From the NCBI RefSeq assembly GCF_050908995.1, contig NC_135118.1, forward strand, positions 1,178,001 to 1,242,000: a DNA stretch of 64,000 nt, given 5' to 3'. Numbering within the stretch: position 1 is the stretch's first letter; each line of letters starts with the position of its first letter. This document shows positions 1-11,018 of this stretch, piece by piece. This stretch comes from Andrena cerasifolii (lineage: Eukaryota > Arthropoda > Insecta > Hymenoptera > Andrenidae). The notes under the pieces were generated by a model. That model did not search any database and was not told the DNA's origin. It saw only the letters and a program-made list of their open reading frames with translations. The position numbers and the translations under genes were made by a program.

Positions 1-728
1 ACAAAGATGCCGTTGCCCTGGATTCTGCGGACATTCCTGACCTGCAGCTTTTCCGCTTTCGCGGAGATCATTTCCAGGACGGCCAGCTTAGTCTTGTCGC
101 TGCTTTCATATGCCACGGTGTCACTCGGTACAATTGTGACGACGTTTGGTGGGTCTTGCTTCAGGTTGGAGGCCGCCGCCACTCGGGACTTCACTCCGAC
201 GCGTTCCGCGAAAGTCATTTGGCGATGGGGAGGGGGCTGGCTCGAGCATTTCTCAACGGCGTTGGACACGACGCGCCGCTGATCAATGTTTTCAGCCCTG
301 AGGGCCTCGATACGGCCCTCGAGGCGGCTGCTGTAGAGGAGGGACTCGTTTAGAAGGGCCTGGAATTTGCCGATGCTCGCCATGACGAAGCCCACGGTCT
401 CGGGGTCGGCCGCGTTTTCCGGGGATGTTAAAAAGGTCAACACTTTCTTATAAGTCTTCTCGGATCTGGTCTTAAGGTCCTGAATAGAGGTCGCGGGTGC
501 TTCGGATCCAGCGTCTCCGTTGCGAGGTGGGGCGGGGTTGGGAGCATCAATTTTCGGGACAGAATTGGCCACTTTCTGCTTCGTGGGTTTGCGCGGTTCC
601 TTGAATTTCGCGGCGGAGGAACAGTCAGATTCGAGGTCCGAGAGAATTTTCCTCTTCCTCTGTGATTTCTTCTGGCGGATGGGGACAGACTCGAAGTCCG
701 TGGAGTCACCGTCCATGATACTGGACAT
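1..728 (-). CDS. LINE ORF1 (gag-like) protein, 5' part, runs off the window edge
   Basis: The minus strand is open from an ATG at 728 down to base 1, about 242 codons with no stop. The protein starts with a basic, serine-rich stretch, has a central helical part, and near the window edge carries the segment SDKTKLAVLEMI followed by VRNVRRIQGNGIFV. That arrangement resembles the region before the CCHC knuckles in ORF1 of R1/Jockey-type LINEs; the knuckles themselves would lie beyond base 1. Upstream of the ATG, 729-800 is GC-rich with three repeats of a CAAGATGG-type motif on the plus strand, consistent with a LINE 5' UTR. ORF1 proteins of these elements bind RNA and form the retrotransposition particle. 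The reading frame is real; the clade is uncertain. Confidence 0.72.
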   Translation of the reverse strand, partial: MSSIMDGDSTDFESVPIRQKKSQRKRKILSDLESDCSSAAKFKEPRKPTKQKVANSVPKIDAPNPAPPRNGDAGSEAPATSIQDLKTRSEKTYKKVLTFLTSPENAADPETVGFVMASIGKFQALLNESLLYSSRLEGRIEALRAENIDQRRVVSNAVEKCSSQPPPHRQMTFAERVGVKSRVAAASNLKQDPPNVVTIVPSDTVAYESSDKTKLAVLEMISAKAEKLQVRNVRRIQGNGIF

Positions 729-2079
729 GGTGACAGCTAGAATACCGCGCGGGAGGGGGGGGGCAACGACCAAGATGGCGCCCAAGATGGCCGCCAAGAT
801 GGCCGCTCTAACCTACACTTGTCAAAAGTTCAGTTAAACTGCAATAACACTCTTAATAAAGGACTGATTCTAATTCTGAAGGTGTCTAGCTATTCGGTAC
901 GCGGGACTGCACGCGGGCAATTGGGGGTTTGGTGATGCAGCGATGCACGGGGAAGATATACGCCGATACGTATATGACGCGCTCCGAGTGACGCCTCCAA
1001 CCGACGCTATCCCGATTTTCGACGATTTCTGGGGTTCCAGCACAGGTATCGCACTTCCAAATGTCACAAAACATTCACGGTCACTAACGTGTCGCGAGGG
1101 ATCACACGGAGCAAAAAACAACTTGGTTTATACCGACTAAAAGAACCGAAAACTGCGGAGCGTCACGAGGCGCGTCCGTTCCCGATCCAAGATGGCCGGT
1201 CAGTCCTCAAAAAAAGACAGTGCATACCGTTCCTATTTCCCTTTTCCGATGCGAATTCAATTAAGCCATACATTACTCAAAACTATTAGAAACCGTTCTC
1301 TACCGCCGACTAGCGGGACAATCCGGTCATAAACCGCGACCCTTGCGAAATGCTCTGGCCGACCAGCCTGAATAGTTTTTGGGAACTAGTAATTAAAATG
1401 TATTATCCAACATCAATACGCCTGATGAAAAGATACAGGAAGAAAGGGAGTACCTATGCAGTTTGTTGACTGTTTCTTTATATGCCTGGGAGAGGCGATG
1501 TGGATCACCACTGGAAATGGCCAGGGAAGGGATGCATTCCAACAGAAATCAACGGTTGTTGGGACGGCACGATTATTGGCCAAAGTGGGCGTCGTTACAA
1601 TGAACACGAGCACTCCACAGAAATATAGCAAGAACAAACACGACTCACGAAACACGCAATTAACACGAAACAGAGATATGTACAAAACTATATACAAGGT
1701 GCTGGGCGCGATGGCTCGAAGGATCGTTTTAGAAAAGTACAGAAAAACCGTGGGTCCCTGGGCGACAAAGATTCGGCTAATCGTGCGTGCGAGAACGTGT
1801 TGCTATTGTCGAGGTGTTCTTGGTAATAACGGCCGGATTCCCAAAAGAGCGCAACGCTCGAATCCCATGCAAAAACGTGGGAACCGCGTAACCGTCCTAA
1901 CGGACGGTGTGTCATCACGTTTACACGCTCTCGCGACGCGGCGCGCTAATTTTTGGCCATCAGATTCCGCCCGCTTTGGCCCGGTGGACCGGGCCGACCT
2001 TAGCGGATGCCGACGCATGGCGTCTGCCCGCCGTGACATGCAGTGACGCTACAAAGTTGACCGGAGAGGCGCGTTACAA
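729..2079. other. No gene seen; probable LINE 5' UTR, then LTR-type sequence of the BEL element
   Basis: I see no supported coding region here. The part just below 2080 directly follows the stop codon of the BEL/Pao integrase on the minus strand and begins TGTAACGCG in that direction, as expected for a 3' LTR starting TG, but I could not fix the other end. The stretch around 1230-1390 resembles 24300-24401 and 48660-48780 (shared strings such as CTCTACCGCCG and GCGGGACAA), so a dispersed LTR-like repeat is present. Confidence 0.4.
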
Positions 2080-2291
2080 TTATTGCGGGGTGCTACAGGC
2101 ATTGTTCACGTCGTGGCCTCCGTCAGCAGGAGCGGGGAAACACGGGAGCAGTACGACGTGAGTGATCGGCTGCAGGGATTCGCCCTGTGTTGTGCGCACC
2201 GTCACCACTCGGACGCGACCGTCTGGACCAGGGTGGACACGCGAAACGCGGCCGCGTCGCCATTGCGCCGGCGGGGCATCGTCGCCCTTAA
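2080..2291 (-). pseudogene. BEL/Pao integrase C-terminal end (3' part of split pol gene)
   Basis: On the minus strand this reads as the end of a Pao-type integrase: a KGDDAPPAQWRRGRV segment followed by the basic, beta-rich tail typical of the integrase C-terminal DNA-binding domain, with a stop at 2080-2082. Its upstream part lies 16 kb away, at 18259 and above, because a TTAA transposon (2292-18254) is inserted between them. If one TTAA copy and the insert are disregarded, the frame runs on from the right-hand half into this piece. BEL/Pao integrase inserts retrotransposon cDNA into the host genome. Confidence 0.7.
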
Positions 2292-2379
2292 GGGGGTAGA
2301 CACGGGTAATGCAGCGCGCTGTATACCGACACAATCTGGCCCGAAACATGGGTTCGGGATTTTTCGTTTTTCGTCCTTA

Positions 2380-2665
2380 TATGAGCAGATTTGGGGCTGG
2401 GCGAGGTCTCATTTGAAAGAGAAAGGTTCAATGCGGAGCGCTCTGCTCATGGTTCAACGAGATTGTGTTGATATGTAATAATATCAGTGTCCAAAGTAAA
2501 GCAAACGTCGACAAAATATCCCCGCAGAATCCAAGCATTTTTAGGTCACTAAAAGAGTTTTGTGACTCAAACGGTGAGCAGAGCGCTCCGCATTGAATCT
2601 TCTTCTTTCGAATGAGACCTCTCCTAGGCCAAAATCTGCTCATATAAGAACGAAAAACGAAAAAT
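2380..2665. repeat. Subterminal imperfect inverted repeat of the TTAA element
   Basis: The stretch near 2385-2450 (TATGAGCAGATTTGG, then GGTTCAATGCGGAGCG) reappears inverted at 2573-2650, giving an imperfect hairpin about 280 bp long just inside the left end. The same structure is present in the short relative at 57085-57380, so it belongs to the element and may be a transposase-binding region. Confidence 0.6.
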
Positions 2666-2967
2666 CGTGACTGCATTCCCAAATCAGAGTTCCGCCATAT
2701 TGGCGATAATACAGAGCAAGTCACGTGACAAATTTAGTTAAGGTAGTAGATACGAGATGGCGCCTACTCGGGAGGACTGCCAACGTGGATTCATAGCAAA
2801 ACTGAAGCGATAGCTGGATATACGAGCCACAATAAAAGCATGATGGAGTCAATGTATGCATTTTCGGACGATTGTAGGTTAGGTTATATTCATTTTAGGC
2901 ATACATTGACATAGGAACTGCTGGGGATTGTATACATTTACTAAATTAACGCTTTTACCGTTACATA

Positions 2968-4132
2968 CAGGGTGTCCCACTAAGGAGTGGACAGCGCGAT
3001 ATCTCTTAAAGTATTGTCGATAAAAATATAAAAAAATAGGGAATTGCATGGTTCGAGGGGGCCCATTTATTAGCGCGAACGAATTTTGTTTCCGATTATT
3101 ATTTTAAAAGATACGATGGTCACGTTCGGTTTTTCAAATGGAACTATTTTTTTTGAAGACCTGAGTTGATAGTACGTTCCAAGACAAATTCAATAAGCTT
3201 TAATGTATACACTTTATTTCCACTGGTTTTTAAGATATTGCGCTTGCAAATTTACTGATTTTCACTGCAAGAAACCCCTCTGAAATGCCAAAAACCGGGG
3301 GCGGTCTTACTGACGCCACGGGTGGCACTGCCTGTTGAAATGGATACTTACCTGCCAAAGGTCTACGCCAGAAATGGCAGGCCCAAAGGCTGGACAATTC
3401 TTTTCCGTCAGAAATGCTACTTAGGTAGGTATCGTTACTTTTATTTCGCACTTGCTTCTACGCTCGGATGGCCGGTTCTTTTGGGAGGGATGCAAGTTGG
3501 ATTGGTTCTGATACAATCTGCTCCCTATGGTTGAAATTTAGTCTAGCAACTTTCACTCCTCCTAACTTAACCAATCCAACTTGCATCCCTCCCAAAAGAA
3601 CCGGCCTCCCGAGCGTAGAAGCAAGTGCGAAATAAAAGTAACGATGCGCTTCTCGATACCGCAGATGTACCTACCTAAGTAGCATTTCCGACGGAAAAGA
3701 ATTGTCCAGCCTTTGGGCCTGCCATTTCTGGCGTAGACCTTTGGCAGGTAGGTATCAGTTTCAACAGGCAATGCCACCCGTAGCGCCAGTAAGACCGACC
3801 CCGGTCCTTCCTATTCCAGAGGGTTTTCTTCCAGTGAAAATCAGTAATTTTGCAAGCGCAATATCTTAAAAACCAGTGGAAATAAAGTGTATACATTAAA
3901 GCTTATTGAATTTGTCTTGGAACGCACTATCAACTCAGGTCTTCAAAAAAAATAGTTCCATTTGAAAAACCGAACTTGACCATCGTATCTTTTAAAATAA
4001 TAATCGGAAACAAAATTCGTTCGCGCTAATAAATGGGCCTCCTCGAACCATGCAATTCCCTATTTTTTTTATATTTTTATCGACAATACTTTAAGAGATA
4101 TTGCGCTGTCCACTCCTTAGTGGGACACCCTG
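2968..4132. mobile_element. Foldback (palindromic) element, copy 1, TA target duplication
   Basis: This 1165-bp element starts CAGGGTGTCCCACTAAGG and ends with the inverted form, with TA on each side (2966-2967, 4133-4134). The two halves are near-complete reverse complements around a short centre at about 3540. The ends and TA duplication fit a Tc1/mariner-type non-autonomous element. ORFs of about 70 codons on both strands are by-products of the palindrome. Other copies are at 43719-44907 and 61437-62097, with a diverged one at 49330-50890. The related sequence at 57600-57720 lacks this insert, so an empty site is visible in the same window. Confidence 0.85.
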
Positions 4133-4549
4133 TATACATCACTTGAAATCGCTGTCGTATTTATGTCATAGTAATTCAGGCAGTTAGAACAACAACGGAC
4201 TAACCTACTTCAAACAAAAATTTTTCCTATTGTACATCGATGGAATGCACACATATTGTATGTCTCCTTTTAGCGTTTTTCACAGGATCAATCATTCAAT
4301 GATACTTTATAATTAAATAAATACTTTTTGCATTGTTGTATTATTTATGTGTGCACTAGGCCATCGATATGATTAGTAAAGCCTATTGGAATACGTTATT
4401 GCTACTAACTCACTTTCGAAAAAAAATGTGGGTGAGTCCGTTGTTGCTCTCACTGCTTCAATTATATGACAAAATACCAGAGATGGACATTACTTTAGTG
4501 CGCAGACAATTTTCCCGGCGGAAAACAATTATTTATTGCGTTTAGTTAA

Positions 4550-5161
4550 CTGAAAAATGGTGCCAATACATGCACTTGATTGTTCTTTTTCCCAAAAAAG
4601 CCAGTGGAAATATCATTTTCTAAATGTGACGTATACGTTACAGTGGGCATGTACGGAGTATAATGTGGCTCAATAAATACAAAATTTGATGCATGTGTAC
4701 TATAATGTATAAGGGATGTTATAAGTATAAATGAATAAAACACGACTATATCGTTTAGAAATGTTTAGAAAAGATATACTCGTGTTTTATTCATTTATAC
4801 TTATAAATGTCATTTATACTTATATATATGAATAAAACACGACTATATCGTTTAGAAATGTTTAGAAAAGATATACTCGTGTTTTATTCATTTATACTTA
4901 TAACATCCCTTATACATTATAGTACACATGCATCAAATTTTGTATTTATTGAGCCACATTATACTCCGTACATGCCCAGTGTAACGTATACGTCACATTT
5001 AGAAAATGATATTTCCACTGGCTTTTTTGGAAAAAAGAACAATCAAGTGCATGTATTGGCACCATTTTTCAGTTTATAAGTATAAATGAATAAAACACGA
5101 GTATATCTTTTCTAAACATTTCTAAACGATATACTCGTGTTTTATTCATTTATACTTATAA
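4550..5161. repeat. Palindrome with three copies of an 88-bp MITE
   Basis: Arms at about 4550-4718 and 4904-5073 are inverted copies of each other. Between and after them lie three copies of an 88-bp module at 4719-4806, about 4820-4903 and 5074-5161. Each begins TTATAAGTATAAATGAATAA and ends with its inverse. The first two are direct, the third is inverted. The termini are perfect inverted repeats of roughly 26 bp, so each module can itself fold back. Confidence 0.75.
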
Positions 5162-5210
5162 CATCTCTTACAAATGAAAAAAATTAATTCAAAAAGGTTA
5201 ATTCAATTAT

Positions 5211-5309
5211 CGGCCATGAATAATTTTCTCGTATTTATTCGTACTTTCTCGACTAAATATATGATCCGCAACTAAAGTACGAATAAATACGAGAAAATTA
5301 ATCATGGCC
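5211..5309. repeat. Short hairpin repeat
   Basis: CGGCCATGA at 5211 and TCATGGCCG at 5301 bound a roughly 100-bp inverted repeat whose inner arms contain CTCGTATTTATTCGTACTTT and its complement. It looks like a small MITE; no family was recognised. Confidence 0.6.
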
Positions 5310-5369
5310 GACAGATATAAGGCTTTCGAATAAAAAAATGACGACTAAATATATAATTGTCTTGATTTA

Positions 5370-5945
5370 TTAATTATAAAAATTATAATTTATAACATTT
5401 CCTCCTCGTCCTCCTCTACCTCTTCTTCCTCCCCTACCTCCTCTTCCTCCACTCCCTCCTCTTCCTCGACTTCCTCCTCTTCCTCGACTTCCTCCTCTTC
5501 CTCCTCTCCCTCCTCGCCCTCCTCTTCCACCTCCATAAATTTCCTTCCTCAATTTTTTTTTTAGCTGGCTGTACTGTAATACGAACAATAAACATAAATC
5601 TTATGTTAATTACTGCAATAATGACTAGACGCTTTCACACTTTCATGAAAATGTAAGAAATGGTTATCTACATACCTTCTGCCTGTATTCGACCGCTCTC
5701 TCCATCCATAGCGTCGTCGCAGATGGCGTCGGCGGACTCCGTCTCGAGGACGGAGTGCTTTCCTTGCGCGGACTCCGTCCTCGCGAGGACGGAGTCCGTT
5801 CCATTCGCGGGCTCCGTCGCGAGGACGGTGTCTGTTTCTTTTGCGGGCTCCGTCGCGAGGACGGAGTCCCCTCCTTGCGCGGACTCCGTCCTCGAGACGG
5901 AGTCCCTTCCTCTTCTACATTTTGAACGGTTCTTTTCTCAGACAT
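5370..5945 (-). CDS. Small spliced gene: SR-type repeats then an RGG-rich tail, about 157 aa
   Basis: The start ATG is at 5945 on the minus strand. Exon 1 (5945-5676, 90 codons) encodes an MSEKRT start and four or five repeats of about 12 residues built around GTPSSRRSPRKE. It ends at a good donor (CAG AAG then GTATGT). The acceptor (TTACAG) at 5574 opens exon 2 (5573-5370) in the same phase: YSQLKKKLRKEI, then about 45 residues of GRGG/GGR repeats and a NVINYNFYN ending. The 102-bp intron is GT-AG. RS and RGG tracts usually bind RNA and are targets of arginine methylation, so a nuclear RNA-binding role is my inference. It lies inside the TTAA transposon, antisense to the transposase intron side, and could be element cargo or a captured fragment. 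An upstream exon is possible because TTTTTAG precedes the ATG. Confidence 0.5.
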
Positions 5946-5997
5946 CTAAAAACGAGTCGAAGAAACATTGAAATTATTGAACGTAAGAAAATGCAAT

Positions 5998-6133
5998 AGA
6001 AGAATCAGAGTTGGGCAAAAAGTAAACTAATTACAAATTACGATTAAAATGTAATTGTGTAATTGATTACACAATTACATTTTAATCGTAATTTGTAATT
6101 AGTTTACTTTTTGCCTAACTCTGATTCTTCTTG
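5998..6133. repeat. Near-perfect hairpin with hAT-like ends
   Basis: The left arm reads AAGAATCAGAGTTGGGCAAA and the right arm is its complement, with a TA-rich centre at about 6064. CAGAGTTGGGCAA resembles the CAGRG start of hAT-type MITEs. A further TTTTTGCCCATCTCTG end at about 6242-6257 suggests the full element may extend to there. Confidence 0.6.
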
Positions 6134-6294
6134 AAATTTGTTTATCCGTGATGTTTCGAATGAAGATAAATCGTGTTATTCAAAGCTGCGAATAACGAAT
6201 AAACGTAAAGTATCTTTTATTCGAGTATATCTAGATATTATTTTTGCCCATCTCTGGTCTACATGAGAATGAATACACGAATCTCTGAGCGTGA

Positions 6295-6605
6295 AGCTGC
6301 ATATCGACATTGCGAGGCTGCCGCGCGAGGCACGCTTCGCGGAGTGGAGAGTCTGGAGACTACCTCGATCATGATCACTTTGCGTGGGAGGCGCGTGCGA
6401 CAGTCTCTCGCTACCTCCAGCATGATATTTGCGTCGCCCGAGCCATGCGATTTTTGATCATGGGGCTGCGAGGCACCTTTGAGCACGTCGAAAAATCGAC
6501 TGCTGATGCCTCGTAAAATAAACATGGTCGAGGTAGTCTCCAGACTGTCCACTCCGCGAGGTGTGCCATGCGAGGCAGCCTCGCAATGGCGATACGCAGC
6601 TTGAG
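6295..6605. repeat. GC-rich inverted repeat
   Basis: The arm at about 6296-6372 (cgaggctgccgcgcgaggc... ending near cctcgatcatgat) recurs inverted at about 6525-6600. The 6410-6490 loop has a second, shorter hairpin around ATTTTTGATCATGGGG. No coding potential is convincing. It lies in the 6134-7620 stretch, where I see no gene. Confidence 0.55.
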
Positions 6606-7622
6606 AAACACGCGGACACTCAAACAATCACAGTTCACACGATAGATTTTGCACAAAAAATTACAACAATACTATGACGGTAATCGGAAACTTTACCCGG
6701 AATATGTCTAAATACAGTCTTGGTTTGGAAATAAAATGTAAAAGTATGTTAGTTATTATGAAAGTGGCGTCGGTCGAAATTTAAAAAGAAAAGAAATTGA
6801 ACTTTACGTTTATCATATATCACGTTGATAGAATACATAAAAAATAAGTGAAATGTAACAAACGAAAAATTTGGACGTGGCCCACTTTCAGAATAACCGG
6901 CACATATAGTGAAAAAGACAGGGATAGCAAGCGCGAAGGTACTTACGATCTGTACTGCTTGGCAGTCGCTTTTTTTCTGACGCTCGAGCCTTTGCTACCC
7001 TCAAGGGTGGACAGGGCCCAAATTGCCTTTCTCACTCCCTCAAGATTTTGTATTTCACTCGCACCAAGGACCGAGCAGAGCGTCATCGGCCCGCGTAAAA
7101 GTTCGAATGCGCAAAGGTTTGAAAACGCGGCGCGTGCTCGCGCATACTTGCGGGTGTTCCTTCATCACCGTCAGGCAAATGGGAAAGGATAATGGTAGAA
7201 CGAAATATGAATTCCTCGCTAATAAAGTCGGTGATACGTCAAAAGAGTATGCACAGGATAATAAAAAATTCTTTCCTGTGCACATTTCTGAGCACCAGAC
7301 AGTATTCCCGGAAATAGATACAATCTACGTAAATGTATCAGCATACCACCAATCCTAATGAGAAAGAGAGGAACAGGACGCGTATATCCGTCCCTTTCCC
7401 ACCATTTTCTGTTTAGCCTCTCAGCATCTGTAACCATTGCACCGACAACGCTAGCTGATCAGTTTCTTGTCGTTTGCACTACGGTGAAGACGGAGAAAGC
7501 AATCGGGCTTTTATTTGATGCGCGGATATTGATATATGGAATATTCATAATTTGTGAATTGTTCCATTTCCGCGTGGTTCGTCACTGTAGTGTTGATAAG
7601 TGTGTGTGATCATTCCATTGCC

Positions 7623-10600
7623 ATGGAATCAAAGAATGAAGCCGCAGATGCCAGAAACCAGCGCAATTCGAAGGGTGATATAAAAAGGAAGCGCCCTATG
7701 CTATCTGTAAAGCGTTTGTCCAGAAAAAATAAAAAACGTCTAGAAAGGTAAGTTACGTTTTATGGTACAGATTTGTATGAAGTCATAGTTTGAGATGTAG
7801 TAGTAGTAGTAGCACGGTATTTTATTGTATATAATATAGTATTATTCATATTCTTCAAATATGTATGTATATCAACACAGCTATCTTTCACGCTTTACGT
7901 ACGCATATTCTATGCTATGCGCACCGCAACGCATGTTCATCATTATTTAATTAATTAATAATCCGATTTATATCGTGTTTGGACTCATTTTGATGTGAAA
8001 AAATGTCAACAACACGTTTCTGCAACTTTCATGCCGATGAGACGAAATGTAGAAATTTTAAATTTCGTTATATATGTTATAGAAACTATATGCGTTTTAT
8101 TAGCATAAAACTTTCAAACTATCCGCGTTTCGTTAGGTATGCTTCCTTTATAATGCAGTTGCGACTATTTCAATCGTTGTACGTAGCTTCGAATGGATGA
8201 AACATGCACTTTAAATTCTATTTATGTGACGTAGAAGATAATGTTTAAAATTAGCGACAGTCATCAATGATTTGCGATTCGATGTTCAGCATATGTAGTT
8301 ACTCGTGGAATACGAAATACACAGTGCTTTTTCTTTTGTTGAATTTTGTCCGCAATATATACGTCCATGTGTATCTTCAGCAAAATTCTTTCATTGAAAA
8401 GCGCATTCTTCGAAACATTCTCCAGGCCTCACTGGAAACCTTTGGCCCAGTCCGGGCAATGTTTATGACTTCTAAAGTACCCTCCACTTGTGGATACTAC
8501 TACGCTGAAAGCGAATTCTATTTCGTAGCAAGATATTTTCACACAGATTTTCTCGTACACGTTACACGATGTAATATCGGTTTCGACCAAAAATGGTCGA
8601 CATTATATCATATTTGCTCTCATCATAGGATCATTCCACGTGAACTCGGACACTTTTCGGAGTAACATTTCGGATTTTGGTACAACTTGGATATGTTGTA
8701 GTTTATTAACATATCTCGAAGAATTTTTGAAAATTTAAAAAATTGTGGATGTTGCAGCTCTTTGAAATGTAGTGTTTACTTTTTTCTAAAAATTGTAACT
8801 TTTGCACTAAGAAACCGATAGAAATGACCTTTGGGTGCTTACACTGGAGATATAAGAGTACCTAATAAAAATTATTAGGAAGGTCACCTTCGATTCACGG
8901 AAAATATCGCGAACACCAAAAGATGATAGACCGTATTATGTTGTGTATAAAAAACAGAAGAAAATTTTCCTTCTTCAGTTTTTTACAAATACTTATCATA
9001 TTATAGAACACTGTATAAGAATAGCAGATATAGCCGCTTGGCCGCTGCGAGTATCGCACGGCTCAGTCAGTCGAGCCGGTGCGATTTGACGCAGCATTAC
9101 ATTCAATTAATTTTCATTTGGCCAATTTTAAAATGTCCACGTTTTTTAAAACATGTCCGTAAAGAGGACAAACAGGGCTATATCCTCCTATTTTTTCAAA
9201 TTTTTAAAAGGGTGCCTTCAATTGTAAAACTGCATTTGTTTACAAGAATTGCAAAATAAATGGTCACAAATTCGAAGTAAAATAATTTTTATTAGGTACT
9301 CTTATATCTCCAGTGTAAGCACCCAAAGGTCATTTTTATCGGTTTTTAAGTGCAAAAGTTACAATTTTTGGAAAAAAGTAAACACTACATTTCAAAGAGC
9401 TGCAACATCCACAATTTTTTAAATTTTCAAAAATCCTTCGAGATATGTTAATAAACTACAACATATCCAAGTTGCACCAAAATCCGAAATGTTACTCCGA
9501 AAAGTGTCCGAGTTCGCGTGGAATGACTCCATAACCAGGAAAATGTTATGAATATTTGAAAGAAATGTTTATGCAGAAAAAATTAAACGTAAAAAAGTTG
9601 AGCCGTTATTGCTATTGAAAGATTGTTGTGTATCTGCAGGGTTGCCAGCAACATTACGCAGGACCGTTTATTTAGCGGAGAGGAACATCTACAGGAGTGG
9701 TTGTAACGTATGCGTGATGACGTCACTGACGCACACGTTACCACCACTCGTTTAGGTGTTCCCCCTCCGCTAAATAAGTGGTCCCGCATAACGTTGCACT
9801 GGCAACACTGTGTATCTGTGTTAGCAGCCGAGGCGCTGGCTTTATTTCTCGACTGCTACGACCTGCATTCTATCCTTCTCTTTTACGACCCATTGACAGC
9901 GACGAAGTAACCGCGAGCATCGGAGAATACCGTTCGTTGAATACCTATACCTAGAGGGACGATGAGACAGAATTTATTGAATACGTGTAACACTGTCCCC
10001 TTTTTAATCTTTTCTTACTTACAAATTACTCCAATAAGTGAAAATTGTTTAATACATTCCTGTTTAGTATCAGTCCCATCCGACATAATGGTACAAACTT
10101 TTTTTTAAAGAATGAAGTACTGGAAGCGATGTCAAGGTCCAGTTAGTTTTTGTAATAGAACAGTATATTCTTTTATTGACGTGTCACAGGATGGTATTTC
10201 GATTTCTCGCTATGTATCTATGTTGGGATTTCGTCCGGGTAATATGTAATCGGTATCCGCACCGATGTGTAGGGTTGACTTAATCTACAATAAACAAACG
10301 TAACGGTCCCGTTTCCTGGCAATATCGATCGTGAAATTTTTCATGCATTCCTGAGTACCACAAACATCTATCCGGACGTAAGAAAACTAATTATATTTGT
10401 TCTGACTCAAGCTAAAATCCAACTGACCCCAAGGGCCGTACAGGCAAAAATTTTGCCCATCTGTGCTACAGGCAGGCAGCCCTTGCCGAAAAATCGAAAA
10501 CAATTCTTCGCGCGCCCCCATCGACTCGCCTTGTGCGAGGGTAACAAAAGTCGAGGTCAGTACCACGCTTTCGAAAAGCTATCTAAACAGACAGGGTGAT

Positions 10601-10964
10601 GTGCTGGAAAGCGTGCTCGTGGACGAGAACCAGACGGATCTACAACATCGGCGCGGTCAAGTAGGGTTTATTTCGCGAAAGGCAAACGACACGTGTTTCT
10701 CGGACCCTTCGTTTCTTCATTATTTTACAACGTTCCATAAAACGAAAGACCACCCTGCAGCCCCTCGTTGAATTGAGGTACAACGTTAAAAATATGACAA
10801 TGATTTGGATTTCCGGTCTATCCTCTCTGCGGAGTATTGTCTGAATGCGCAAAAGGACAAAATGTTTTTTTGGCAATATTTTTATTTCTTCAGGGTATAA
10901 TTTATTAGAAATATGGTCCTGTGTGTCATGTACAATGCTGTACCATTTCAATTGTATTATTACC

Positions 10965-11018
<54 letters not shown>

